From NCBI GenBank assembly GCA_026874595.1, contig CM049317.1, positions 68,324,118 to 68,388,117 of the forward strand: a stretch of DNA of 64,000 nucleotides, read 5' to 3'. Under the pieces are notes generated by a model. That model ran no database searches. It was not told the origin of the DNA and was given only the letters and a program-made list of their open reading frames with translations. The position numbers and the translations under genes are program-made. How positions within the stretch are numbered: position 1 is the first letter of the stretch; each line of letters begins with the position of its first letter. Below, one piece after another: positions 12,459 to 24,583 of the stretch. Origin of the DNA: Sipunculus nudus (Eukaryota; Annelida; Sipuncula; Golfingiida; Sipunculidae).

Positions 12459-13886
12459 CTCTGTTTACCCATGGTCAATAATATCTTGTGGCATAAAAAA
12501 CAGCACTGCTGTTTTTATACATTTTGGAATTTTAGAATAGTGCAAGACCATTTTATTAGTTATTCTTGGGATATTCAAAAACAAGAGCATATTCAAGGGC
12601 CATTTTGCACCCCCCCCCCTTTTCTGAAGTATGATGCTGTTGATAACCCCATGGTTATGGTTCCCTGGTAGTCATGGATAATTTTTATAACTGATTCATA
12701 AACATTTACATAGTTTCCATGCTATTAATTTTAAAATAAATAAAATCCATCTAAATCAGTAAATGCTCTAATTACTTGTTTTGATCACTGAACAATAAGG
12801 GGAAACTTTCTAGCTAAAAAAACCTTTAACTACAAAACACCTTATGCAGGGCTTTAAAAGTTTGTTTTATATTATTATTTTTTGGGATGAAATTCAGATA
12901 TATACAGCACGAACCCTCCTTTGAGTTTAAACTCCCTGCTTATATAAATAAAATTCTAAAAGTAAACAAATACAGTCAAAAGAGCTCCCTCCCCTGAGGC
13001 AAATCAACAAATGACAAGGAACCCAGTGCACATACAATTACTCCAGGCAAGCGCCAGCTATTGCCTTACATTTTTTTCAGCTGATATACCCAATTAGGGG
13101 TGACCTCAGCTAACCCAGCTCTTCCTTAATTACATCACAGCAGTGCAATATATGGACTCTTGAATCCCTGTGATCAATGAAATAAAATTATTGCCATTAA
13201 GTAGTGTACAGACTGATAAGTTTATATTCTTATTTATTTGTGTATAGGATTATTATTATTTACCTTAACTGATAGATACTTAAGAATAGGATAAAATCTT
13301 AGACTCAATGGTTCATTGTCACTGTTGGGAATTTAAATCAACTTTGATAAATCATTAAATGTTCTGTAAGGGTGACACTTATACCACATGATGAATCAGC
13401 AATATGTGCGACATATGGCATATATATGTCTTACAGGTTAATTATTAACCCTGAAGTAATACACCAACCTGACTTCCTATAGTGTATATTATCCAGCTAT
13501 ACACATATGTAAGTCAATTATGATATCATTAAGCTGACTTACCCAATAAGCCCTCCCACCTAACTGGTCTGCACAGCTGACAAAACAATATGTGTTATCA
13601 TTCAATAAGGTAAAGTGATTAACTACACATATATGATCTATGGGTGTGCAAAAGTACTGGTGCACTGTACACCTGCAATACTAACATCTTACTATGCCAG
13701 AGGCAGTCACAGGATGCAGGTTTTATAAGCCAGTATAATCACCAAAACTGGACCCAAACTTGGCCTTGTTACATAAAGATAACACTTAATGAATCATAAT
13801 TTCCCTTCAGATATTTGAAAAAAAATGGTCTAAAAACTTACCTGGTTTTATGGTGTTATCAGTGGAACAGAAACTGTTTGCCATAT
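12459..13886. other. no gene seen
   Basis: AT-rich single-copy-looking DNA with a C10 run near 12608. No coding signature, RNA gene or repeat terminus recognised. Confidence 0.5.
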
Positions 13887-13983
13887 TGTAACAGTAAGAG
13901 TAGTATATTACTATAACTATTATAATGTTGTATATATTATATTTACTATTGCTCTTGTAATATTTGTCTTGTACCATGACTGA

Positions 13984-14510
13984 GGCGAGCCCCGACTCAA
14001 GTCATGCACGCTACGTAATGGAAAGTATCTACAGCGCAACCCCAAACCAGGGTCGCACATAATGAAAGGAAAACCCGAAAATTCTGAACCGTTCAGACTG
14101 GATAATTTACTGCGAAGGAAAGACCAAATGGTATATGACATTGTGGCGGCTAAAAAGCACCTTCATATAACACAGTATTTACGATTATTACCTAGCATAC
14201 AAGACATGTCTAGCATATTATCGTGTCACTTATTGTGCTAACTCCCCATACATGGGTCCTCCGTCTATGTGTATAATGATCAAGGATTCACAGTAGTTTC
14301 GAAGTACACTGTGAAGTAGTGTGTTTTATGATATTTATTAAAGCCATATTTGACCTCGTTTGTTTATTTTGTGCACAAAATAAAGACTTGTATTCAGTCA
14401 TTCCGCACCTAGTTTGAGCGGGTGCCTGCAGATACATATTACTGGTTCACTCATCCACGACATTGTATGGATGTAACTTGTGAAAGGAATGTCAACTCGT
14501 GACCACGACA
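13984..14510 (+). mobile_element. possible 3' end of an LTR retroelement (ORF tail plus LTR)
   Basis: An 85-codon open frame (13984-14241) with a basic, retroelement-like composition (contains RNPKPGSH and LLRRKDQMVYDIVAAKKH) runs into a candidate LTR, 14142-14510, which begins TGTGGCGGC and ends CCACGACA and carries AATAAA at 14379-14384. The region is richer in CpG than its neighbours. No 5' LTR, primer-binding site or enzyme motif was found, so this would be a truncated copy. Alternatively it is an unrelated CpG-rich exon or repeat. The longer - strand frame over the same bases looks less convincing. Confidence 0.35.
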
Positions 14511-14555
14511 ATTGTAATATGTACACTATTATAATAGAGTATTATATTTATAAAA

Positions 14556-14787
14556 ATGAGAGACTATGTAAACACACTAAAAAATATAACCAGCTAAAAC
14601 AAAGATGGCTACTTATGGAGGGACACACAATATCTGCCAGATCATGATAAAGGGACTAAAATGCTGTGAAACATGAACTGGGGATTTATTGTAAAATTCT
14701 TAACTGCCATATTAGGTTGTCACTTCCATATCTTGCTTACTTGGAAAATATTGAAATATATAAACTTTTATTAGTAAATCATCTTAA
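14556..14787 (-). mobile_element. half copy of the 11913-12458 inverted-repeat element
   Basis: From 'cactaaaaaatataaccagc' through 'tatctgccagatcatgataaa' to 'tattagtaaatcatctta' it matches the left half of the 11913-12458 element in inverse orientation. It stops where a family A3 terminus begins at 14788, so the A3 insertion probably truncated it. Confidence 0.7.
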
Positions 14788-15330
14788 AACAAGGGACCCA
14801 TGGGTCACGGCGCTCAGCTGATCCTGATTGGACTATAAATGTATCACCATTGTGATACTATATTGAGTAGATAAAGCTTAGAATATCATGGTCATGTTGG
14901 GTTTTATAAAGGAATATAATGTAATATGTGAGTAAATGATATATGAAATAACCTGACTGATGGATTAATATGGAGTAAAATATAGTGGTTTATTTTTTAT
15001 TTATTTGGGAGGGGTTGAAAAAAGCAATTTATTTGAGCAAATATGAATGCAATGACAGTATGCTAAGCAGTGGTATAATGATGATAAGGCTATTTGTTGA
15101 AGGATCTATAGTGTATGGAAAACTGCAAGAGTTCAATTTGACAGATAAAAGGTTATGATTAACTATACTGATGAGGGGATTTATGAATTTGTGACTGTAT
15201 GACATAATATCTTGACAAGATCGGTCTTGACAAGGTGCATTATTTTGATGCCCCTCACGTCTACATATTACACAATATTGACATAATTTCTGGCATGTAC
15301 ATACGTACCTATGGACAAATGGTCAACAGT
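14788..15330 (+). mobile_element. family A3 element, partial
   Basis: Starts AACAAGGGACCCATGGGTCA then CGGCGCTCAGCTGATC, the A-type 5' terminus, but the interior differs from A and A2 ('atcttgacaagatcggtcttgacaaggtgcattattttgatg', read in pieces). An inverted copy is at about 54955-55478. No 3' hairpin was found. Confidence 0.65.
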
Positions 15331-15820
15331 ACTGAACCACCTGGAAGGTTAAAATCTTAAAAATATGATGAAATGTAGATAATGTTTGAGAGGAAGAGGT
15401 AATCTGGGCCATGGTTGGTTTATATGATTGAAGAAAATGTTGCAAATAATATTTGAGACCTGACCATGCCTTTCCATTGGTTACCTTTTTAATAAGCTGT
15501 TGACAGTTAAACAGTTTACACATTTGTCTGATGAGATCCAATTTATTTGGTAAACCTTTTTTATAAATTTTATGATATGTATACAGTTGCCATAACGTCC
15601 TCATTCCACAGGTGCAATGACTTGATAGGGGGGGGGGGGAGGGGTGTTGTGTTATGATCAGAGTTACAAAGCCTCTGTCTCTCTGTAGATATTTAGCCAT
15701 AGAACTATTGTTCACAGTGCCAAGGAGCAAAGCCTCAGTGGGATGAAGAAGGGGATGGTGAGAGTTACAACACCCATGCATATACATACAGGATATGAAA
15801 TTTAATTCAACAGTGCTTAA
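15331..15820. other. no supported gene; contains part of a long - frame
   Basis: The window's longest stretch open on one frame (15323-15910, - strand, 195 codons) crosses here, but it also reads through a G9 tract and a family A 5' terminus and shows no recognised domain, so it is not called as a gene. Confidence 0.5.
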
Positions 15821-16003
15821 AACAAGTGACCCATGAGTCATGACGCTCAGCTGACTGGGAAGAGATTCGCAAAAGGAAATTTTATCACCAGAATGGTAAT
15901 ATATACCCATTCAACTGAAGCATCAAACAGATTAACCAACAGGCCAAGATTTAGTCTGTATTTATATATCTCAAAAATAGAGAAAAATGTGTAAACTTTT
16001 AAA
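15821..16003 (+). mobile_element. family A element, 5' end (interrupted)
   Basis: Starts AACAAGTGACCCATGAGTCA with GACGCTCAGCTGAC following. Continues to the A-rich spacer 'ctcaaaaatagagaaaaatg', where a family B element is inserted. The element resumes at 17178. Confidence 0.75.
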
Positions 16004-17177
16004 ACTAGAATAGGGGTAACCGACAAGTGACTACATGTATCTGCCAAAATCGGATAGTGAGGCATGGATTGAGTGGCAAGGGGAAATAGAGTGAGGTATG
16101 TTGCATATTAGCATGGATGTCTGCAGCCTAAATGTGTATGTAGGTTGTGCCACCTACCACAAATCCAGAAAGCTGTCCAAGTTGTATACACCTGCAAAAT
16201 TTTAGGCAGAAAAGTCAAACCACTACATGTATATGAGCGATTTTTGCCCATGGCAGACAAACAGACAAACACTGTGCAAAAATCTTTGCAGGTAACCCCT
16301 CCAGTTTTGTGTATGATAAAGACCTATGTGAGATCTAAACACATGCACAATTTTGGCCCAATCGGTCAAATGGTTCCTGAGATATGAGCTTGGATGTGTC
16401 CAGCGTTAACTAGAATGTAGGTGGCGCCACCTGTCATAAAATCAAGAAAGCTGTCCATGATGTATACACCTGCAAAATTTTAGGCAGTTATGTCGAACCA
16501 CTACAGAGAAATGAGTAATTTTAGGCCACGGCAGACTAACAGACAGACGCTGTGCAAACATTGTTACAGGTGGCGCCACCATTTTTTGTGTATGTTACAG
16601 AGCTATCAAAGGGCTACATTTGTATAAATTTTATTTCCTGATCGGTCAAACGGTTCCCGAGATATAAGCTTGGATGTCATCAGCGTGAACGTGAACGTAG
16701 GTGGCGCCATCTGTCATAAAATCAAGAAAGCTATCCTGGATGTATACACATAACGAATTTCAGGTGAATTAGTCAATTCACTGCAGAGATATGAGTGATT
16801 TTAACCCAAGGCAGATGAACAGATGGACACTGTGCAAACATGGTTACAGGTTGCGCCACCATTTTTTGTGTATGTTATAAAGCAATCCAAGGGCTACATT
16901 TGTATCAATTTTATTTCCTGATCGGTCAAACGGTTCCCGAGATATGAGGGTTTATGAGTGGAAACAGACCCACAAATGGACACTGGATAGAGAGGAAAGG
17001 TCAGAGGTCAATGCAAATTGGTTAGGCACCAGTTCACATGTGACCCGATAATAGGTGTAAGTTTGGGAAAAATGGGTCCATTAGTCTCCGAGGAGCTCTC
17101 TGGAAACGAACGCCGCGGCGGCGGAGGAACTCGGTCAAAAACATAGTATCAGCAAAACTTCGTTTTGGCGGATACAA
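16004..17177 (+). mobile_element. family B element nested in a family A element
   Basis: Complete at both ends: ACTAGAATAGGGGTAACCGA at the left and the hairpin GTATCAGC...GGCGGATAC at 17146-17175. Interior has alternating half-monomers with palindromes (about 16421, 16569, and degenerate ones at 16698 and 16851). Flanks are the two halves of a family A monomer spacer, so A was the target. About 1.17 kb; non-autonomous. Confidence 0.8.
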
Positions 17178-19036
17178 AAATACAGGTGGCTCCACCAGTC
17201 TGCAGAAACTAATAAAAACACTTAATGGTCAATATCCATGCAAAAAATCATGGTGATCTCTGCATTAGTTGTTCAGATACTTCAGTTTTTGTATCAAATT
17301 GTCCATTATTCTGAGGGATACTTCGGAGTCCTATAGCTTGAAGGATATGGGTAACAGAGACCTAATTTCAAGTTTCCACAGGCACCTTTCATGGGCCTCC
17401 TTGCATGACAAGAATGAAGATTCTAGGTCCAGTTGTTGCGATTTGTACCCTGTTGACAGATAACCACATCTTTAAAGGTCTCAAAAAAAAAGAAAAAAAT
17501 TCGTAAAAATTTGAAAAAAAAATAGAGGTGGCATACCAAGTCTGCAGAAACTGATGGAACAGCTCATGATCAATATGTATGCCGAAAATCATGACCATCA
17601 GTGTTAACAGATGTTTATATCTTTAAAGGTCTCAAAAATACAGAAAAATTTCGTAAAAAAAAACGAACAAATACAGGTGGTGCCACCAGTCTGCAGAAAC
17701 TTATGAAACACTCCATGATCAATATCCATGCAAACAATTATGGTTATCTCTGCATTAGTTGTTCAGATACTTTAGCTTTTGTATCAAATTTTCCATTATT
17801 CTGATCTGTACTTTGGAGTGCCATAGCTCAAAGGATATGGGTAACAGAGACCAAATTTCAGGTTCATGGAGACTTATCATGGGTCTCCCTGTGTGTCAAG
17901 AACGAAGATTCTAGGTCCAGTCGTTACGATTTGTACCCTGTTGACAGATAACTACATCCTTAAAGGTCTCAAAAATGGAGAAAACAATTCGTGAACATTG
18001 AAAAATACAGGTGGCGCCACCAGTCTGCACAAACTGATGAAACATCTCATGATCAATATGTATGTCGAAAATCATGACCATCAGTGATGTAGTTAATGAA
18101 ATATTGAAGTTTTTGTATGAAATTTTTGACTATTCTGGGGGGTAATTTTGGGCCCCATAGCTCAAAGGATATGGGTAACAGAGACCTAATTTCTGGTTTC
18201 CATGGAGACTTTTCATAGGTCTCTCAGTGTGTCGAAAATGAAGATTCTAGGTCCAGTCATTACGATTTGTGCCACGCTAACAGATGACAGCATCCTCAAA
18301 GGTCTCAAAAATAGAGGAAAAAATCGTAAAAAATCAAACAGTACAGGTTGCGCCACCAGTCTGCAGGAACTGATCGAACATCTCATGATCAATATATATG
18401 CCAAAAATGAAGACCATCAGTGATGTAGTTATTGAGATATTGAAGTTTTTGTATGAAATTTTTGACTATTCTGGGGGGTACTTTGGGGCCCCATAGCTCA
18501 AAGGATATGGGTAACAGAGACCTAATTTCTGGTTTCCAAGGAGATTTTTCATGGACCTCTCAGTGTGTCAAGAATTAAGATTCTTAGTCCAGTCTTTATG
18601 ATTTGTGCCTTGTTAACAGATGTTCACATTTTTAAAGGTCTCAAAAATAGAGAAAAAAATTCGTAAAAAATCGAAAAATACAGGTGGCGCCACCAGTCTG
18701 CAGGAAGTGATGTAACATCTCATGATCAATATGTATGCCAAAAATCATGACCATCAGTCAAGTAGTTAATGAGATATTGAAGTTTTTGTATGAAATTTTT
18801 GACTTTTCTGGGGGGTACTTTGGGGCCACATAGCTCGAAGGATATGGGTAACAGAGACCTAATTTTTTGGTTTCCAAGGAGATTTTTTATGGACCTCTCA
18901 GAATCCCAAGTTACAAGGTTCTAGGTCCAGCGGTTACGATTTGTGCCTGGTTAACGGACAGACAGACGGACAGACGGACGACGGACAAAGAGTGATCGCT
19001 ATAGCTCAGATGACTTTCAGTCAGCTGAGCTAAAAA
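17178..19036 (+). mobile_element. family A element, array and 3' hairpin
   Basis: About five ~340-bp monomers with palindromes or variants near 17184, 17677, 18010, 18345 and 18687, ending in a (CGGA)-rich tract and the 3' hairpin (18999-19032). With 15821-16003 this makes one A element interrupted by B. Confidence 0.75.
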
Positions 19037-19342
19037 AAAGTTTATTCATGAACATTAAATATTTAAAACAGAAAGAAAGATGGAGAAACAAAGCAAATAA
19101 TTTTTTTCCCCATTCTACTGAGCCAAGAAAAAATTAACAATATTTGCATTTATTCCTTTTTTTCATTACATAATTTTAATCCAAGTTTCCGAATGTTACT
19201 ATAAATTTACAGTATAACATACATGTGATTGTGAATATTTCAGTTGATTCACATTTCTAAATTGCATCAACATTTATAGCTAATGTATCTAGTTTATAGT
19301 ACCTGTCAACAGAATGGGATGGAGGGAGCATGGGAGGCAATT

Positions 19343-19387
<45 letters not shown>

Positions 19388-19594
19388 GAGAGATGGAGAA
19401 AGAAAGAGAAAAAGCAGAGGAGAGAAAGAGACCTAGACTGCCAGAGAGAGAGAGAAAGAGAGGCTCTCTGGTAATTACTGCCTGACCCAGCCTGACCCAG
19501 ACACTCATAGTGGCAGTAGGTCAGACCTGAAGGTGTTATGTAACTGCCCAGTACACTGCATTTATACTGATCTGATGCAAACAATGAAGACATG
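19037..19594. other. no gene; contains a (GA)n tract
   Basis: AT-rich sequence carrying a GA/GAAAGA purine tract at about 19345-19461. The Arg/Glu-rich and Ser/Leu-rich open frames here are translations of that tract. Confidence 0.7.
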
Positions 19595-21965
19595 GTACCT
19601 GGAAACTTGAATAAAATCTACAGTTTTTGATCAATTGGTTTCAAATTTCAGATTTTAACAGATGAAATGATAATGTGTACATGCTGTGAAAATTATATCC
19701 ACAGCACTAACAGGAAAAATTTGAATATTTATATTTTTTTAAATGGTATCAGGAAAAAAAGAAAAGTATTCTCAGCTATAAAACTAATACATGTGTTAAA
19801 ATTAATCCAAGGATCAAAACACCCAATATATCATACCAGGAGCAAACTGGAGTTGGGAATGTTTAATTTTATGAACTGAAATAAAGGACCAGCAATATAA
19901 ATTTTGATTATTTAGCCAGTCTCATGTAACAACTGATACAACCATGAGTTATAAGTCAAACAAATTAAAATCTTTAATGAACACTTGTCTGAGTAATATT
20001 TTAAATTTTTGACATATTTATTTATTATTTTAATTTTGTAATAAATATAAACCAACAAGTTAAAGACCTGGAAAAGACCTGGAAATTTAGATTAATTAAA
20101 TATAATCAACTGCATCCTTGTCTATCATTATCTTGCTTCATATAATCCCTAATAGTAAACAACAATTTATTTTAATTATTTATTTTTCATTTTTATGGTT
20201 GAAATGAAAAATACCCAATGGTGACTGCATGGTGTTATTTGAAATACAATTTTGGCCATCCAAGGAAGATCCATAAATGATCAGTAATTGCAAGGTAATC
20301 CCCTGTAACTCATTAACTATAAATTCCTTTTCCATTTATTTTTTTAAGTTCTTATCATAAACCAAATATTAAAAAAAAGTTTATTGTAATGTTTATGGCC
20401 TAAACAAATACTAGTGGAGGGGGTTGGACAGTTAGATCCAGTTGAAGCCACCCAAGAGCTGGCTGGCTGCAGAGTGCCTCGCTTCAAGCATGCATAATTG
20501 GCCTGAAAGGTCAATGTGGGGACATAAAAGAGGGGCTTCAGTACAGCCAAGGTGTGATATGGTCTCATAAAAACTTTCATAAAAGCTATTTTTTTACCAA
20601 TTCCTTTTATAACTTCAGAATTTAGAAGCTTAAATCCTTACCAGTGCAAGATATGAAAATTAAATCAACAGTGCTTACAGGGAAAAAAACATGCCATGGC
20701 CAAAGTTGGGCAAAATTTAAGGTACTGATTTTATATTTATGCTAATAACTTATAAAATTTGAAAAATTCAGAACTAATTTTGGGATTACAATTGAATCTT
20801 GATTAAATAATGTTATATCCCTGGCAAAAAATGTCTACCTTAAGCAATTTTCATGTTAAGAGAGTAAATATATTTCTTGATTTTTTACAAAGTGCATTAT
20901 GGTTGGGCCTAGAACTTAAAACAATTACACAATACTGACATCATTTCTGGCATTTGCATAGCGAATGTATAGAAAAATATGTATATTATATATTATCAAA
21001 GTCAGATCAGTGGTTTTGATATTAGGCAATCTTAAAGTGTAACAATGGGGTTTTAATGGAAAAAGGAAGTTTTTTCTTAATATCTCGAAGGAATGCAGTC
21101 CTAGTGACCAAACTTCTAGTATGGTAAATGATTTGGGGGACATCTAACTGTATGCAAAATTTAAGGAACTTAGAGCTGAAGCTGGGGAGCTGAGCTCTAG
21201 TAAACTGCATAACACTAGCTTGGTGTTAACAATATATGACATGGTGTTTTAAAACTTGAATAAAATCTACAGTTTTTGATCAACTGGTTTCAAATTTTTT
21301 GTTTTAACAGTTGAAATGGTAACAAAAACATGCTTTGAAAATTAAATCCACAGCAGTTACAGGAAAAAAACGTGCCATGGTCAAACTTTGGCAAAATTTA
21401 AGGTACCAATTTTATATTTTTGCCAATATTTAAAAAAATTTAACAGATTTTGATCTAATTTTTGGTATACAATTCAATTTTGATTATTTAAAGTAGTATT
21501 ACTGAAAAAAAAATTCCTACCTTTAACACTTTTGGTCTTAAGTGACAAAATATCTTTCCTCATTTTTTTACAAAGTCCATTATATTTGGGCCCATAACTT
21601 TTTTAAATTAAATAATACTGACTTAATTTCTGGCATGTACATAGGAACCATATAGAGGAATATTTATGGTAAAAATGAAGAAAACCAGATGAGTGGTTTT
21701 GATATTAGGCAGTCCTGAAGTGTGAAAATAGATTTCTAATAAAAAATTGAGGTTTTTCCTTAATATCTCGAAGGAACGAAGTCATATTGACCCAATTTTT
21801 GGCATGGTAGGAGATTTTGGGGACATCTAACTGTATGCCGAATTTCAGATTCGTAGGTCGAACGGTGTCGAAACGTGCCAGTCTTACGGACAGACATTTA
21901 GACGGACGGAAGACAGACAATGGACCACGACTATAGCTCAGATGACTTATAGTCAGCTGAGCTAA
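19595..21965 (+). mobile_element. family A2 element, 5'-truncated
   Basis: Same interior as 3301-6246 (for example 'ttttgatcaactggtttcaaatt', 'gtgccatggtcaaa', 'ttttgatattaggcagtc'), ending in a short CGGACGG tract and the 3' hairpin (21931-21964). The AACAAGGG end is missing. Confidence 0.7.
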
Positions 21966-22008
21966 AAACAGGTGGACAGCAGGTGGTGAAATGAACTATA
22001 AGCATAAA
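21966..22008 (+). mobile_element. end fragment of the 11913-type inverted-repeat element
   Basis: 'aacaggtggacagcaggtgg' then 'tgaaatgaactata' matches that element's terminus; it abuts the A2 hairpin directly. Confidence 0.6.
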
Positions 22009-22134
22009 CAACAAATGTAATACTCTTTAAGTCTGCAATGGATTAATGCTTCTGGTCATAAATACTGATACTTTGTGTAGATGAAAATCATTAATGATAA
22101 TGTGATAACTGATATATTAGTTATTACATTAATC

Positions 22135-22161
22135 ATTATCACTGATGATATCAGTGATAAT
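22135..22161. repeat. 12-bp-arm palindrome
   Basis: ATTATCACTGAT, three bases, ATCAGTGATAAT: a perfect inverted repeat. More AT-rich inverted repeats surround it (22087-22140). It lies just inside the presumed first intron of the - strand gene; function unknown. Confidence 0.8.
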
Positions 22162-22201
22162 GAGTGATATGGAAGCCACAAGAATGTAAGATGAACTTTA
22201 C

Positions 22202-22241
22202 CCTTTTCATCCTTCTGTTTCTTACTTCCAAACAAGGGCAT
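22202..22241 (-). CDS. first coding exon of an unidentified - strand gene
   Basis: On the - strand an ATG (22241-22239) with A at -3 opens MPLFGSKKQKDEK, then a donor at AAAAGG/GTAAAG leaves one extra base (exon end 22202). A TATA-like element (TATATATAAA) lies about 60 nt upstream, which fits a very short leader. Lys-rich 'MPLFG' starts occur in several cytosolic adaptor proteins, but I cannot name the family from 13 residues. The gene would run left, divergent from CUL1, and could include the P/Y/G-rich exon at 11 kb. Support is position, Kozak context and donor only. Confidence 0.45.
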
Positions 22242-22689
22242 CTTGTTGACTGTCAAGCTGACTTCGTGAGTCTTTCCCGTCTTACTACAAACTCTGTTTA
22301 TATATATTTCGGTCGCTGTGGCGAAAGCTCGCGTGACGATGACTAAAGAGTAAACCTATTACTTGACCTCTTGTTTGCAGTGACGTATTTGACGTTTGGC
22401 TGCCTTGGTTCCTTGTTTGTTAAGTGTTGTACGTCACGATATTACGAGTATACACAAACCGATGACGTTTCTCTCTTTTACCGACAGTACAGTAAAATAA
22501 ACATATTTGGGTGAAGTTTTAGAATTTTATCCACTTTAATTTAAGCCTTGTATAATCGTTAGATTTCACAGATATTCGAAAAGGTATTTATGATTTTTTC
22601 CACATATATTTTTCCATAATCTAACTGCTACATCAATAAGAAATTCATTGATTACGCTTTCCATCAATTCTCGCGTGCCGAGAGTTGCG
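22242..22689. promoter_or_regulatory. candidate bidirectional promoter between the - strand gene and CUL1
   Basis: A repeat-free, CpG-containing interval between two divergent starts. On the - strand it has a TATA-like box (about 22298-22310). It has four CRE-half-site motifs: TGACGT at 22381 and 22390, ACGTCA at 22431 and TGACGT at 22463. Direct sequence shows the motifs; promoter activity is inference from layout. Confidence 0.5.
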
Positions 22690-22803
22690 ACGTGAGTCAC
22701 CGAGAAAACACAAGGAACCAGCTTTTACCGTGAGGAAGGTCTTACGGAGAAAAAAATTGAAACACGGAGAAGTTAATCATTTTATGTTGTGTTGAAGATA
22801 ATA
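22690..22803 (+). other. candidate CUL1 5' non-coding exon (donor at 22804)
   Basis: A purine-rich leader-like stretch (cgacgtgagtcaccgag... gaagataata) ends in a good donor, ATA/GTAAGG at 22804. The 5' edge is not determined. Proposed because the next exon begins with an acceptor, so a leader exon must lie upstream, and this is the nearest good donor in the promoter-like interval. Confidence 0.35.
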
Positions 22804-24486
22804 GTAAGGTACATGTGTATGCAATTTAGTTATGCTTGCTGTAGAAATGGTGATCTAAACTCCGTTAGTACTGATACAATCACGTACGCTTTGTGGTATG
22901 ATGTACAGAATTCACTTGTCAAGTTGGCTGTCAGTGTCTGTCAGATTGTTGCTCAGTAGCTGTCAGAATTTTAAGAAAGTACTCTCATTCTCGGAAAATT
23001 AATTAACAACCCGGTTAAAATATTTCTTCATACGGTTCACGGTTTATTAGATTTACAGCTGTGCATAATTTCCATTTAAAGGCCATCTTATTTTTCTTAA
23101 TTCTGTGGTGTACACTGTACAGTTTACACTTTCTTTGTTGAAGACAATACATGGATGAGAAAATTGTTATGATTTGTAAGATGAAAGCAGCATATATTCA
23201 TGATGTATAATGATGGAGATCTTTTTCACCATATAATATAGCACATATTGTACATTTACACACATTTTAACCTAATTTATTGATCATAATCATACACCTA
23301 GTTGTTGTTTACAGAACTTACTTAGATGTTATGCTGTGAACTTTACTTTTATTTTACTGTAGTTTCTCCTACCTAGGGGTACTCGTAGTTTTTTTATGAT
23401 TATGAAATCATCAAATGCTTATATATCTTTGATATGTGACTTTGACAGAAATTGTCACAGAATGCTGTGAGCCCTTCAGCAATAGACAAATTTAAGATGT
23501 TGAAATAATTGATCCCAAATAAATAACTGTATAATTTGCAAATATCTTCATGTTTCTAAATACAGCAACAGCACATATTGTGTATTTTAGCTTAAATATA
23601 TTTTACATTATTTTGATACCAAGTATCAGTCAACTTGTTGGGAAACTGTTCTTAGATATTGGATTGTTTACTTCATATTTAAAAGAAGTATGGTGAAGGT
23701 TTCCTTCCAAATTATTGCCAAAGTACCTGGTTTAGTCACTAACTGGATAATTTCAAAATAAACTGACTTTATAAACAAATATTCCCCAAAACCAATGGGC
23801 ACTCCTTGGTAGAATGCACCTTCATTCTGTTAATTACATGCAATATGATGTATTTTATTAGATTTGTGCCATTATTTTGATTATTTACTCCTTGTAGGAT
23901 AAATAGGGGGAGGGATCTTTTATATTGAATGCACAAAATTTGCCATAATCATATCATGGCAAAGCATATGTATATATATATTGCGGTAAGTTCATTACCA
24001 ATAGTTTTGCTATACAATTATTCCTTATCAGTATGTTGTGTCATCGTTTAGAATGAAATTGTTAAAATTGAATTCAATTTATTTTTACCTTTTAATGTTA
24101 AACAAACATTTTATTTGTATTTGAATTTTTTGGAAAAGGCTTTGTAATTTTTTACTCAAAGTGTGTAAAATAACTGTCATTTTCCTTTATATATTGGATA
24201 AGAAAAATGAAATGGCTCCAAGCACCACAGAGCAAATGAGGTCTTTGGATTAGTCAGGTTTTTTTATTGTAGAAATAGAATGTTAGGAGATTTATAAAAA
24301 TGGGTGTCCGTTTTACTGAGGTCAGATGTACTACTGTTTTATTATCAGATTTTATTTGCTTTCTAATGCTGGCAGACTCGGTATTCAGATATATTTCCCA
24401 TCCAACACATTACTGTCTGTGAATAAATGGAATAGAGACTGCATTAAGAATAATTTAACTTGCATAGCTTTTTGTTATATTTTCAG
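22804..24486 (+). other. presumed leader intron of CUL1; no other feature
   Basis: AT-rich with no repeat terminus or coding signal recognised. Ends in the acceptor gttatattttcag at 24486. Confidence 0.4.
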
Positions 24487-24495
24487 TCCGGCAGA

Positions 24496-24504
24496 ATGGA
24501 TTAA
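24496..24504 (+). promoter_or_regulatory. minimal upstream ORF 1 (Met-Asp-stop)
   Basis: ATG GAT TAA with A at -3 (cagaATGg). Two-codon uORFs can stall or recycle ribosomes. Whether the leader is used is untested. Confidence 0.4.
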
Positions 24505-24553
24505 GTACAAGAGAGAACAGACCAACATAACCACACCAGTAGGCGGGAGGTGT

Positions 24554-24583
24554 ATGATCCCTGCAGATACCTTAAACTGGTGA
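24554..24583 (+). promoter_or_regulatory. upstream ORF 2 (9 codons)
   Basis: ATG ATC CCT ... TGG TGA encodes MIPADTLNW and ends 48 nt before the CUL1 start, a spacing that allows reinitiation. Confidence 0.4.

Noticed and set aside
15323-15910. 195-codon open frame on the - strand, the longest in the window
   Set aside because: It crosses a homopolymer G tract and a family A transposon terminus, shows no domain or splice logic, and has no counterpart in the inverted A3/A copies.
19283-19593. Arg/Glu-rich and Ser/Leu-rich frames
   Set aside because: Translations of a GA/CT simple repeat.
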